Below, piece by piece: positions 42,411 through 50,904 of a stretch of 64,000 bases of DNA (position 1 is the stretch's first letter; each line of letters starts with the position of its first letter). The position numbers were made by a program, and so were the translations under genes. The stretch covers positions 469,781 to 533,780 of the forward strand of contig MOYA01000002.1 in assembly GCA_001899315.1 (NCBI GenBank), in the 5' to 3' direction. This stretch comes from Candidatus Obscuribacter phosphatis. GTDB taxonomy: Bacteria > Cyanobacteriota > Vampirovibrionia > Obscuribacterales > Obscuribacteraceae. Below the pieces are notes generated by a model. That model had not been told where the DNA came from. It saw only the letters and a program-made list of their open reading frames with translations, and did not search any database.

Positions 42411-43001
42411 CTAATTTGTGTGCTGCCTATCGGTTTTGTTTACTCCGGTCCAGAAAAGTTCAAAGCCGCGCTCTTTATATAGTTCGGCCTTGTCTGGATC
42501 TTGTTTGATGAATTGCATCACTGTCTCTGTCTGGGCCGAAAAGAGGGCGAGCATAAACTCATAAGGGATGTCTTTCAAAGCACCGCCGGCGATGGCGGTC
42601 TCGGTAAGCGTTTGCAATTGGCAAAGGCGCTTAGCCGTTTCTTCAGGTATTTCGGGCTTTAGGCCCTCCCATACTTTTAGCTTGTGCAGAACCGCTAAAC
42701 TATCGGGGTTTTGTATACCCCAATCAATATAGTTGTTCCAAACATGCTTCATTGCTTCTTCCGCTGATGAGTTATCTCGATAGTCGCGCAGCATGGCTTC
42801 CGCGAGATCTTTTTTGATCTCTACGTAAAGTGCGTTCAACAGTTCATCTTTGCCTTTGAAGTATATGAAGAGCGTGCCTGCCGCCATTCCTGCCTCAGTT
42901 GTGATTGATGAGGTGGAAGCGGTTAGGCCGTTTCTGGCAAATACTTTTGTGGCTACTGATAGAAGGGTGTTTCGCTTTTCCTCGCTTTTCGGACGAGCCA
43001 T
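42411..43001 (-). CDS. TetR/AcrR family transcriptional repressor
   Basis: A 196-residue one-component repressor. The N-terminal helix-turn-helix is typical: K-R-N-T-L-L-S-V-A-T-K-V-F-A-R-N-G-L-T-A-S-T-S-S-I, then G-M-A-A-G-T-L-F-I-Y-F-K-G-K-D-E-L-L. The C-terminal helical ligand domain is unassigned. ATG 43001 has GGAGG 4 nt upstream; the frame opens at 43034, but that start would overlap the operator. A perfect 11-bp inverted repeat lies 10 bp upstream, so autoregulation is very likely, and the downstream reductase is in the same operon. Confidence 0.93.
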   Translation of the reverse strand: MARPKSEEKRNTLLSVATKVFARNGLTASTSSITTEAGMAAGTLFIYFKGKDELLNALYVEIKKDLAEAMLRDYRDNSSAEEAMKHVWNNYIDWGIQNPDSLAVLHKLKVWEGLKPEIPEETAKRLCQLQTLTETAIAGGALKDIPYEFMLALFSAQTETVMQFIKQDPDKAELYKERGFELFWTGVNKTDRQHTN

Positions 43002-43010
43002 CTTTCCTCC

Positions 43011-43038
43011 ATTAATGAGTGAGTATACACTCATTAAT
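43011..43038. promoter_or_regulatory. TetR operator: perfect 11-6-11 inverted repeat
   Basis: ATTAATGAGTG (43011-43021), spacer AGTATA, CACTCATTAAT (43028-43038): all 11 pairs match. Arm length, spacing and position just ahead of the tetR start are those of a TetR-family operator. Confidence 0.85.
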
Positions 43039-43204
43039 TCGCAGCGGTCAATAGTCGGATTCTCTAATTTTAGAATCTATTGCTTGGGAAATAGTCTGCC
43101 AAATATAGAGCAAAGTCACATTGGTCAGTCGGTGTGTATAAGCTGGATTCAAATCCATCCCAGCTAAGCCCTTGGAGGGTGTGCAGGTTTTAGTCTGCGG
43201 TAGC

Positions 43205-43576
43205 TCAGTACCGGTAGTGAGCCAGAGAAACAGTGGTGTCTTCTATGGGGACGCCCGTTGCTTCGAAGTTAGCGATTGCTGTGATGATTTCCGGTACACT
43301 CATATCCTTGTTGGGATTGTTATACAGGAATACCAGCAACACTCCGGGATGGTGCTCTTTGGCTGCGATTCGCTCTTCAGCAAGCTCAATGAAATCCTCG
43401 CAATTGCTTGTAATGACGACTCGGTTCTCTGTAATTGCGTGGGCAAAAACCGCTTCATCTGGTCTGCTTATGAGATTAACCTGGCTCACTGTCTGCACGT
43501 CATGTCCGGCAGCCATTAAAGCATCTACAAGCAATTTGTTCAGTAGGCACTCATCTACAAGCATTCTTAGGCTCAA
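43205..43576 (-). CDS. DUF5615 PIN-like toxin
   Basis: Putative RNase toxin of ~123 residues in the PIN-like DUF5615 family, which pairs with DUF433 antitoxins, especially in Cyanobacteria. It begins L-V-D-E-C-L-L-N-K-L-L and has A-L-M-A-A-G-H-D-V-Q-T-V, then P-D-E-A-V-F-A-H-A-I and V-V-I-T-S-N-C-E-D-F. The last block differs from the usual T-x-D-x-D-F: asparagine stands where the first Asp is expected. TTG 43576 has AAGGA at 7 nt; ATG 43564 is also possible. It overlaps the antitoxin gene by ~26 bp, as expected for a coupled toxin-antitoxin operon. Confidence 0.8.
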   Translation of the reverse strand: MSLRMLVDECLLNKLLVDALMAAGHDVQTVSQVNLISRPDEAVFAHAITENRVVITSNCEDFIELAEERIAAKEHHPGVLLVFLYNNPNKDMSVPEIITAIANFEATGVPIEDTTVSLAHYRY

Positions 43577-44069
43577 TGTCAATTCCTTTCTGCTCAAGAC
43601 GAAGCATATCTTCAGTCGCTTCCATTTCCAGAAGCGCTCTGTTGTTTTCGCAATAGGCGAGGATTTCATCGATTGCCTCTACTGGCAGAGCCCAGTTTTC
43701 TGCCGCCTCTTCGCGCGAAAGCTTGTTGACGAGCATGCCGCTCCAAACGGCGGCAGCAGGCAGCTTCCGTCCTTTGATAAAGAGTTGTCGCTTCCATGGA
43801 TGCGCTTGCTCGACGAGATACGTCCATTTCTGAAGATTTGCTGTTTCGATTCCGACCATGAGCAGTCTTCTTAGGTCACGGCATCCTGGCCTCCCCAGGT
43901 AGAACTGATTTCCTTGTTTCGACTCAGCCGCTAAGAGTAGAGCCAGTCGAACGGCGGTAAGTATGGCGTCTTTTCGGGTGGGCGCCTTGATCAGCTCCTG
44001 AAGGCAGTTGATATCGGCCTCTTGTTCGGGGCTTACGTCAAAATTCTCTCTTTTCGAGTCTCTAGCCAT
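43551..44069 (-). CDS. DUF433-type antitoxin with N-terminal RHH-like extension
   Basis: Putative antitoxin of 172 residues. The C-terminal ~75 residues match DUF433 (H-P-W-K-R-Q-L-F-I-K-G-R-K-L-P-A-A-A-V-W, E-E-A-A-E-N-W-A-L-P-V-E-A-I-D-E-I-L-A-Y). The first ~60 residues have the R-x-N-F-D-V-S-P-E-Q...R-K-D-A-I-L-T-A-V-R-L layout of a ribbon-helix-helix DNA-binding segment. Usual DUF433 proteins are only ~70-80 residues, so this is a longer two-domain version. ATG 44069 has AGGAG at 9 nt. TGAGTAT/TACTCA half-sites lie just upstream. Confidence 0.75.
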   Translation of the reverse strand: MARDSKRENFDVSPEQEADINCLQELIKAPTRKDAILTAVRLALLLAAESKQGNQFYLGRPGCRDLRRLLMVGIETANLQKWTYLVEQAHPWKRQLFIKGRKLPAAAVWSGMLVNKLSREEAAENWALPVEAIDEILAYCENNRALLEMEATEDMLRLEQKGIDIEPKNACR

Positions 44070-44082
44070 GGAATAACACTCC

Positions 44083-44110
44083 TGAGTATCATTTGAGTAT
44101 ATGCTACTCA
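44083..44110. promoter_or_regulatory. Probable toxin-antitoxin operator (TGAGTA half-sites)
   Basis: TGAGTAT occurs at 44083 and 44094 (11-bp spacing, one helical turn). TGAGTA (44094-44099), TATGC, TACTCA (44105-44110) forms an inverted repeat. The sites start 14 bp upstream of the antitoxin ATG, where a ribbon-helix-helix repressor would bind. Confidence 0.6.
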
Positions 44111-44225
44111 CTTTGGCTTTTCAAGTAGATTTTCGGTCACCGGCTTTCTCCACATCCGCTAGTTGACCTAAGACTTTGCGGGTTAGTGCGACATGAGGTC
44201 GTTCAAGATGATTGGAGTCAGTCTA

Positions 44226-44473
44226 TGAGTTGCATCCCACTCGCTCCCCGCGCACAAAAGTCTTTTGCCTTTGATTTGCAGAGTAAGTAGGGGTGGGTTG
44301 ATTCACTGGCGAAATCAAGGTCGAGGAGAGACAAAATGAAGGAGACTTTCTAGAGGAAGGCGTTTCCAAATTTTGCCAATTCTCAAATCTATTCCTTCGG
44401 CAGCATCTTCATGTCTTCCAGCCAAAGCTCTGCCAGTTTGGGCCAATTTGAAACAGTCAGAAGTGTCGGTTTG
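44226..44473. repeat. Left copy of a 248-bp direct repeat flanking the Rhs/IS island
   Basis: Matches 50905-51152 over 248 bp without gaps and with about 18 mismatches by hand count (~93% identity). The right copy contains the 3' end of the esterase gene plus ~160 bp downstream of it. The left copy ends about 30 bp before the Rhs reading frame. Confidence 0.93.
44389..44473 (-). pseudogene. 3' fragment of the esterase gene (duplicate)
   Basis: The last ~28 codons of an alpha/beta-hydrolase gene, ending S-N-W-P-K-L-A-E-L-W-L-E-D-M-K-M-L-P-K-E. The intact gene at 51068-52045 has E-I in place of D-M. The fragment has no start or catalytic residues and breaks off exactly where the direct repeat ends. 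Confidence 0.88.
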
Positions 44474-44506
44474 TGGCTTAACTTACCTTGATGGTTAAGC
44501 GATTGA

Positions 44507-47488
44507 TTGCGACCGCGAGATTTAACAAAGTCTGTGCAGCAGGTCACGAACGATGTTATTGCAAACTCTGCCATAACCTACCAGTATGATGCCCTAGGGC
44601 GCACAACAAACCGCTCAATAAACGGGGCCGCAAACTCTGTCACTTGGTCGTATGATGCGATAAGCAGGGTGACTTCCGAGGTCAACGCTCTGGGTACTTT
44701 CAATTATGCCTATGAAAACGACACTCCCGGCTCTTCAAAAGGCTCGGATAGGCTAGCTTCGATCAGTTATCCCAATGGTCAGACCACGAAATATACCTGG
44801 TATCCAAATCTACAAGACCAGCGCTTGCAGCAAATTGCCAACCTGGGACCGTCCGGCAACACAATTTCACAGTTTAGTTACCGATATGACCCAGCCGGGC
44901 AGATAAAGCAATGGCAGCAGCTGCAGGGCAATACAAGCTTGAACTATGCCCTCGACTATGACCAAGCCGGTCAGCTGGTCTCGGCAGCAGCCAGCGGAGG
45001 ACCTTTGAGCCCGAATTATCTGAAGCAATATTATTATGCCTATGATAGCGCCTCAAACAGAACCGGCGTGCAGACAAGCACGGTGACCAGAGGCAGGATT
45101 ACAGGAGCAATTACTGCAGGAAACGTGCTAACAGTCACTGTAACCGACCAAGCACTCACCTCTGGCTCAAAGGCCATAAATTACACTGTCGTGGGCGGCG
45201 ACACGCTTTCGACTATCGCTACCAAAATGGCTGCCGCTATTGCAGCAGATGCCGACATGATAAACATTGGCGTGACCGCATCGGCAAACGCAGCAGTCTT
45301 GAGCATTAAGTCGGCTTCGCCAAATGTCACTTCATACTCTGCCTCTACCAGTGGTGGTGCCACAGCAAGCATTACTTTGAATGCCACCGACAACTTTGTT
45401 GAGAACGCAGTTATCGCAGGCACCAAAAAGACTGGAGATATTCTGACGATAACCTTTAAGGACCCAGCGCTATCTGGCGGCAGTAAAAATGTCAACTACA
45501 CAGTGCTGGCTGCCGATACCCTGACGACAATAGCCACGGCGTTGAGGAACGCCATTAATGCCGACACAGCCTTGCAGGCAATCGGGGTGACGGCGACTTC
45601 AACAGGCACGACCATCACAATCAGGTCTACTTCGCAGAATGCCACAACCTATGCCCAGTCTGTGAGCACTGGATCAACTGAGACCATCAGCCTATCTGTA
45701 AATCAGAATGGACCGGTTAGAATAGGCATTGGTGGCAGCAAGACAACCGGCGATGCGGTCTCTCTAGTCACCTATGATGCAGCGCTGAGCGGCGGCACCA
45801 GAACGACCACATATACTGTGCTTGCTGGCGACACCCTCTCGACGATAGCCAGCGGCTTGGCCGCGGCAATCAATGCCGATACAAACTTGCAAGGCATCGG
45901 AGTATCAGCAGCCGCCAGCGGCACTGTAGTGACAGTGCAGTCAAACTCGACAAACCCGACAACCTATAGAGGCACAACCAGCACAACAGCCACCGAGACA
46001 ATCTTGATTGGCTTGCCGACTAATGGCGCCCAGGTTCTTGTTATCGGAGGCACCAAGACGACCGGCGATACCCTCACAGTCACGGTCTTTGACCCGCAAC
46101 TGAGTGGCGGCTCTAAGGCGGTGAACTATGTTGTGCAGGCGGGCGACACGCTGGCAAGCATCGCGACCAATATGGCGTCGGCAATAACGGCAGACACCGA
46201 CTTGCAAGCGATAGCTGTAGCTGCTACAGCCAGCGGCACGGTCGTTTTCATAAACTCCGGCTCGAAGCTACTGACGACATATGCGTCTTCCACCAGCGGT
46301 GGTGCGACAGAGACTCTGAGCTTAGCTTCGTCCACCAGCGCCAATCAGTATGGTTATAACAATCTCAATGAACTGACCAGCATAGCAGCGGGCGGCGCGA
46401 CAAGATTTGAAGGAACTGCAAACAAGGCTCTGAAGTCAGCCACTGTGAACAGCAATGCTGCGACTTTGCCTGACTCACAGAAGTTTGCAGGGAATGCGAC
46501 ACTGAACAGTGGAGCCAATACCATTCCGGCTAGTGTCACCGATGGTACCAACACGACCAAGACCAGTTCTTACAGAGTGAGTACCAAAGGCTCTGCATCG
46601 AGTAGCCCAACATTTGATGCCAACGGCAATATGACCAGCGATGGCACTAACACTTATGAGTGGGATGCTGAGAATAGGCTGGTGAAGATAAGTTATCCAG
46701 GTGTTAATAATTTTAGCCAATTTTCTTATGATGGACTGAGGCGAAATACCAAAAATATCGAAACAGTTGCTGGTTCTGTCACGAGTGTTAATCAGTTTGT
46801 CTGGGAAGATTTTGAACGTGTCGAGGCTCGTGATGTTTCAGCAAGCCTTACTGCTAGATTTTATGACTTTGGAGAAGTTAGTTCCGGCAGCTCAGAATAT
46901 TACACTACGGATCATCTAGGATCTGTTCGAGAGATGACTAGTACATCAGGCACCATTGACGCACAGTATCAATACCAAGCATGGGGAGAAACACAAAAAA
47001 TCCAAGGAACTGCTAATTCCCGCTATAGTTTTACTGGTCATTATCTTCACAGCAGAAGTGGCTTTATCTTGGCTCCCTTTAGAGCCTATGCTTCGTCAAT
47101 GGCAAGATGGCTCAACAGAGATCCTTTTGAGGAATCGGAAGGACTAAATCTGTACGCGTACTTGGAAAATGATCCGATTGATTTTACTGACGACTTTGGC
47201 CTTGGAAAAGGAAAAGGTGGCGGCAAGGGCGGTGGAAAAGGCGGCTCTGGCTCTAGTCCGTACTGTTATCAGGATGCGTGCTGCTGGCAGCAATATAAAA
47301 GGTGCTATGCTAGGGTAGTAATGGCCTGGGTGTCACTCATGACGATGGGCAAATCTGACGCCCAACACTTCAATCATGCGAGCGGCTGCTGTCGAGAAAG
47401 ACGCTCTGAGTGTAACGGAACTGTAGCTCTGAGAAGGAAATATCCGAAATCACGATTTAATTGTGCAGAAGAATGTCTTTCGGAATAG
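44507..47488 (+). CDS. 5'-truncated Rhs/YD-repeat polymorphic toxin with four inserted repeats
   Basis: A 993-residue Rhs fragment. Y-D-repeats occupy ~20-190 and 612-840 (Y-Q-Y-D-A-L-G-R, F-D-A-N-G-N-M-T-S-D-G). The Rhs core near the C-terminus is intact: Y-Y-T-T-D-H-L-G-S-V-R, then W-L-N-R-D-P and L-N-L-Y-A-Y-L-E-N-D-P-I-D-F-T-D-D-F-G-L. Residues ~195-608 are four tandem repeats of ~103 residues (G-T-K-T-T-G-D-T-L-T-V-T-V...Y-T-V-x-A-G-D-T-L-S-T-I-A). The last 94 residues are a Gly/Lys linker and a nine-cysteine tip with no known domain. It starts at TTG 44507, just after a stop and the end of the direct repeat, with no signal or N-terminal domain; probably a displaced 3' end. Confidence 0.9.
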   Translation: MRPRDLTKSVQQVTNDVIANSAITYQYDALGRTTNRSINGAANSVTWSYDAISRVTSEVNALGTFNYAYENDTPGSSKGSDRLASISYPNGQTTKYTWYPNLQDQRLQQIANLGPSGNTISQFSYRYDPAGQIKQWQQLQGNTSLNYALDYDQAGQLVSAAASGGPLSPNYLKQYYYAYDSASNRTGVQTSTVTRGRITGAITAGNVLTVTVTDQALTSGSKAINYTVVGGDTLSTIATKMAAAIAADADMINIGVTASANAAVLSIKSASPNVTSYSASTSGGATASITLNATDNFVENAVIAGTKKTGDILTITFKDPALSGGSKNVNYTVLAADTLTTIATALRNAINADTALQAIGVTATSTGTTITIRSTSQNATTYAQSVSTGSTETISLSVNQNGPVRIGIGGSKTTGDAVSLVTYDAALSGGTRTTTYTVLAGDTLSTIASGLAAAINADTNLQGIGVSAAASGTVVTVQSNSTNPTTYRGTTSTTATETILIGLPTNGAQVLVIGGTKTTGDTLTVTVFDPQLSGGSKAVNYVVQAGDTLASIATNMASAITADTDLQAIAVAATASGTVVFINSGSKLLTTYASSTSGGATETLSLASSTSANQYGYNNLNELTSIAAGGATRFEGTANKALKSATVNSNAATLPDSQKFAGNATLNSGANTIPASVTDGTNTTKTSSYRVSTKGSASSSPTFDANGNMTSDGTNTYEWDAENRLVKISYPGVNNFSQFSYDGLRRNTKNIETVAGSVTSVNQFVWEDFERVEARDVSASLTARFYDFGEVSSGSSEYYTTDHLGSVREMTSTSGTIDAQYQYQAWGETQKIQGTANSRYSFTGHYLHSRSGFILAPFRAYASSMARWLNRDPFEESEGLNLYAYLENDPIDFTDDFGLGKGKGGGKGGGKGGSGSSPYCYQDACCWQQYKRCYARVVMAWVSLMTMGKSDAQHFNHASGCCRERRSECNGTVALRRKYPKSRFNCAEECLSE

Positions 47489-47493
47489 GCAAT

Positions 47494-48561
47494 ATGTGTA
47501 TGAGCAATGAAGATTCTCTAAGAAGAGTGATAAATTCAAATCGAAAATTTGACGATGCTGCTGCAGAAGAGGCAGAGCGAGCCCTTCTCATAAACTCTTT
47601 TGATTCGGAATTACGCGCTCGACTCTTGTTCTATTATTCAGTAGGGTGTAAAGAGAGCTACCAACAATTTTCTGAAACCAGATTTAAGCACATTTCTTGG
47701 TTCGTTGAAAATGTTCCGGACTCAAAGTTTTGTGGTGACGAGCTATTTTATTTGCCACAAGAAAGTGCGTTTTTCAAGCCTCTAAAGGACATTTGGCTAG
47801 AACAAATTAGCAAGAGCGAAAGTCTTGCGAGGCGCGTAAATGCATTCATGTTTCTGTTGAATGCAAATGATTCCAATATTCATCGGTATTATGAAGAGTT
47901 CTTTCAAAGCAGTAGGCACGATATTTGGGTACTCGCACTAGACGATCTATTGAATGAGAGCTACTCCTGTTTCGATGCCAGAATCGCAATCGAAGCCAAA
48001 AGGCTCAAAAGGCTCAAAAGGCTTGACTGTTGCTCCGAGCCAAACTCTGCGAAAGGAGAAACTCAAAAGTGGCTAAAGGAAGCCGTCGAATTTGAGGCTC
48101 TAGCATCTACTCAGGACTTTGCCGAAATACTTGAAGAATTTTCTGTGAATCCAACTATTTCCTCCATGGTCAAGCTCTCTGGGTATACTGCCAATAGATT
48201 TAACGCAAATTCGATTATCGGATTTGATCCTCAAATGGTGTCCGTTCGACTGGGTCTCGTCGCCTGGATTATCCAAGTATTGCCTAAGTCTATTTTTGCA
48301 AATAATCCATACTTCACGGGACCTTTTTCAGGCCCAATTGATTTCCAAATTTATCCGCGAAATGGAGTAAGTCCGCTCATAAATCCGATCGACTTCCTTT
48401 CGGATTTATGGATTGCGCAACTTCAGAAAAGCCCTGGTGAAAAAGTTCTCGCACGTAATGCGGCATTTTTTTCTAATGGAATTCAGCTATCCACACCATT
48501 GCAAGCCAAAAAAATTTCTGACGAACTAAAAAAAAGACCGCCGTTGGAAAAGATGAGCTGA
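47494..48561 (+). CDS. Candidate Rhs immunity protein
   Basis: A 355-residue, mainly helical, soluble protein with no recognised domain. It starts 6 bp after the Rhs stop (ATG 47494; 47500 also possible), the position normally held by the cognate immunity gene of an Rhs toxin. Base composition is visibly more A/T-rich than the neighbouring housekeeping genes, as often seen for toxin-immunity cassettes. A short K-R-L repeat lies at ~165-175 (9-bp tandem repeat). Immunity function is inferred from position only. Confidence 0.7.
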   Translation: MCMSNEDSLRRVINSNRKFDDAAAEEAERALLINSFDSELRARLLFYYSVGCKESYQQFSETRFKHISWFVENVPDSKFCGDELFYLPQESAFFKPLKDIWLEQISKSESLARRVNAFMFLLNANDSNIHRYYEEFFQSSRHDIWVLALDDLLNESYSCFDARIAIEAKRLKRLKRLDCCSEPNSAKGETQKWLKEAVEFEALASTQDFAEILEEFSVNPTISSMVKLSGYTANRFNANSIIGFDPQMVSVRLGLVAWIIQVLPKSIFANNPYFTGPFSGPIDFQIYPRNGVSPLINPIDFLSDLWIAQLQKSPGEKVLARNAAFFSNGIQLSTPLQAKKISDELKKRPPLEKMS

Positions 48562-48759
48562 GAGTTCGCCTGCTTTAGAATGCTCTTGTAATTGTAATAG
48601 GCACCCGTCTCCAGGAAATCATTGCATCAACGGCATCCTTGAGATGGTTGACCTGTCCCAGGTTTAGTAGACAACTAGAGAATTACGAAGCTGCCAACTC
48701 GAAGCATCTCTTTCCCTCCTGGTCGCACAGCAAAGCCAGTCGTTGCCCATGACTCCGAG
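48562..48759. other. Non-coding stretch, possible insertion-sequence debris
   Basis: No gene. TGACCTGTCCCAGGTTTAGT at ~48650 resembles the kind of end seen in IS3-family elements but has no partner, so I do not call an element here. Confidence 0.35.
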
Positions 48760-49043
48760 TGACCCCACCCCCAAAACTTGAACCAAGCCAATCAGACGAC
48801 TGAACAAATTTGAGTCATAGTTTCAATTAGTCAGGAGAAGGTCTAATGAAAAAGAGTAGATTCACTGATGAGCAGATTGTAACCATACTTAGGGAGTCGG
48901 AAACAGGCTCGGCCAACGCCGAGTTTTGCCGCAAACACGGAATCTCCAACAACACGCTTTATAACTGGATAGCTAAATTCGGCGGCATGCAATCTGCTGA
49001 CGTGTGTCCGTTCGGATGGTTGAATATCCCCAAAACCTTCTAA
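48760..49043 (+). mobile_element. IS3-family remnant (left end and start of orfA)
   Basis: TGACCCCACCCCCAAAACTT at 48760 is an IS3-like terminus. It is followed 60 bp later by an AGGAGAAGG ribosome-binding site and the first ~49 codons of orfA. Everything after that, including orfB, is missing, and the expected right end was not found. Confidence 0.7.
48846..49043 (+). pseudogene. Truncated IS3-family transposase OrfA
   Basis: The first ~49 residues match the helix-turn-helix of OrfA: M-K-K-S-R-F-T-D-E-Q-I-V-T-I-L-R-E, C-R-K-H-G-I-S-N-N-T-L-Y-N-W, then F-G-G-M-Q-S-A-D-V. After that point the sequence is unrelated and stops 16 codons later, instead of the K-x-L-x-E-L-E-x-E-N leucine zipper. 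Non-functional. Confidence 0.85.
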
Positions 49044-49316
49044 CCTCTTTCGCCTTAAACCCGCCATTGCTGGTGATGGCATATTTATCCAAGCCCTTAG
49101 CTGCGAGTGTCTTGTAAGATTAGTTAGATAGTGTGGTCGGCGTCAAGTTAGTTTTCGCCCAGGCCATTCCCTTTAGATGCTAATTTTATCGCAAGCAGAA
49201 GCATCGTCAACCCCAGCTACAATGGGTTGACTACACTTCTGCTTTGCGATCGGACAGCATCTACCAGGAAATGGTTTTTGCTGTCTGGCTGTAGGTCTTT
49301 TGTCGGTTTGTGCTCT
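49044..49316. other. Non-coding junction between the IS3 and IS110 remnants
   Basis: About 270 bp with no gene of its own. The right part is probably the 3' flank of the IS110-type element. No inverted repeat ends were seen, as is usual for IS110. Confidence 0.4.
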
Positions 49317-50326
49317 CTATCCAGTTACGATTGCGGTCAAGGCGCCTGCTGGAGCCGGCAGCGGCCGTCTAGACTTGAAGTCGATCTCGAAGTGTCTGCC
49401 TGTCTTGACCACGGCGAACATGATCCTCAGTAGCTTTCGCATGACTGCACCAACAACGACCTTACCAGGTTTTCCCGCAGCCCTCAGTCGATCGGCAAAG
49501 TCGCGCAAGACCGGATTTGTTCGGAGAGCGCAGACTGCCGGCATGTATAGGGCCTTCCGTGTCCGCGCATTCCCGACTTTAGAAATTCGGGGTCTTCCTC
49601 TGACTGATGAGCCGGACTCGAATAGTCGGGGAGTTATTCCGCAGAATACTTCCAATTTTCGGCTGCTGGCAAAGTTACTGGCGGCTGATAATTCTCCCAA
49701 GAATGTCACTGCAGCGGTTTGCCCTAAGCCAATTATGGAGGTTAAGAGATCAGAGTGTCGACGAAGCTTTGGATAGCGCTGGATCAACTCTAATATCTCC
49801 GTCTCCAAAGTCTCAATTTCATTGTCTAAATACTCGATATGCTGCTCAATCGAACGATGCACGAGTTCGTCCAGAACTCCGGATTTTAGTCTGTTTTTTC
49901 TTGGGTTCGATGCTCCGTGAGCTCTTCTACATATCGCTGCATGTCGCGAATAGCCTTTATCTCCGGAGGAGGAGGAACCCAAGCCATGGGCGTTTGCGCA
50001 CGACTAAAGCGAGCAATTATTTTGGCATCAATCTTGTCTGTTTTCGAACGCCTCATGTCACTTTGAGCAAAGCCCCTTATTCGAGCTGGATTCACAACGC
50101 TAACGACAAATTTTTCTGCATGCAAGAAGTCTGCAAGAGGCTCCCAAAGCCGCCCGGTGCCCTCCATACACACATGAACTGCCTTTGCATCATGCTCAGC
50201 CAGCCAACCCACCAACTCCCGGAACCCGTCGTATGAGTTGCCGAAGGTTCTCTGTGGGGTTTTGCTGTCTAACAGCAGGCATGCATCGAATTTGGTCTTA
50301 GAAATATCAATTCTAAGCTGGTACAT
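49317..50326 (-). pseudogene. Frameshifted IS110-family transposase
   Basis: IS110 transposase split in two frames. The N-terminal DEDD/RuvC-like part (50326 to ~49900) has L-R-I-D-I-S-K-T-K-F-D-A, C-M-E-G-T-G-R-L-W-E-P-L and K-T-D-K-I-D-A-K-I-I-A. The C-terminal transposase_20 part has L-T-S-I-I-G-L-G-Q-T-A-A-V-T-F-L-G-E-L, F-C-G-I-T-P-R and S-K-V-G-N-A-R-T-R-K-A-L-Y. The frames meet at a six-base T run (A6 in the gene) at 49894-49899; one extra A would restore a continuous protein of ~336 residues. Either a one-base deletion or a homopolymer sequencing error. GTP-like terminal repeats are not expected in this family. Confidence 0.9.
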
Positions 50327-50904
50327 TCTTTTGTTCTTTCTAGTGGTGTTATTGCTGAGCGCCAGGTAGAATCTTGCCCAGGGCGAACCTTGTATACGAG
50401 CTAAATCCGGCCGATTTGCTTAAAGATAGTGTTCTGCCTTAGAGGACAAGATCAGGAAAGGGAATCCGAATCTAACCCACTGATTTGAAAATCATATGTT
50501 CAAAACTGGTTTCTCCCTTTCCTGCTATCCTCGCGCCCGAGAATAGCCTCGCCCGACTCTCAAGCAGAGTCAATCACTTCGTTCGAAGTCAAGTCCAACA
50601 TACAATGCTCAAATTCGAAATTCGAAAAGGTCCTACCGCTGGGCGTTTTCGAATTGAATTTATCGTAAAGCTAATTTTGGGGTTATATGACAAGCCTTGA
50701 AATCGAGTTTTTGTCCTTTTCTCTGCCAATTGTTTGGAAGAAGAGAATCTGTTTGAACGCTGGGTCCAACTGCGAGTGTTTCAAGAATATCTTTGAAATA
50801 TTTCGCCGGGTTTATTCCGTCCTTTTGCAGGTGGAGGTGATCGAAAGGAGCACAGCAGCATGCTTTCCGGCATTATCGCTGCCTGGAAATATCAATTCCT
50901 CCCC
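50327..50904. other. Gene-free flank of the IS110 element
   Basis: About 0.58 kb without a credible gene. Short frames here (71 and 88 codons) have no ribosome-binding site and no protein-like composition. The first part is presumably the 5' flank of the IS110-type element. Confidence 0.5.

Noticed and set aside
43110-43165. Possible tRNA-like T-arm (GGATTCAAATCC)
   Set aside because: No matching acceptor, D-arm or anticodon stem could be built around it.
49860-49920. Programmed -1 frameshifting as the explanation for the split IS110 transposase
   Set aside because: The zero-frame codons give A AAA ACA, which allows re-pairing at only one of two sites, and IS110 elements normally encode a single frame; an indel in the A run is simpler.
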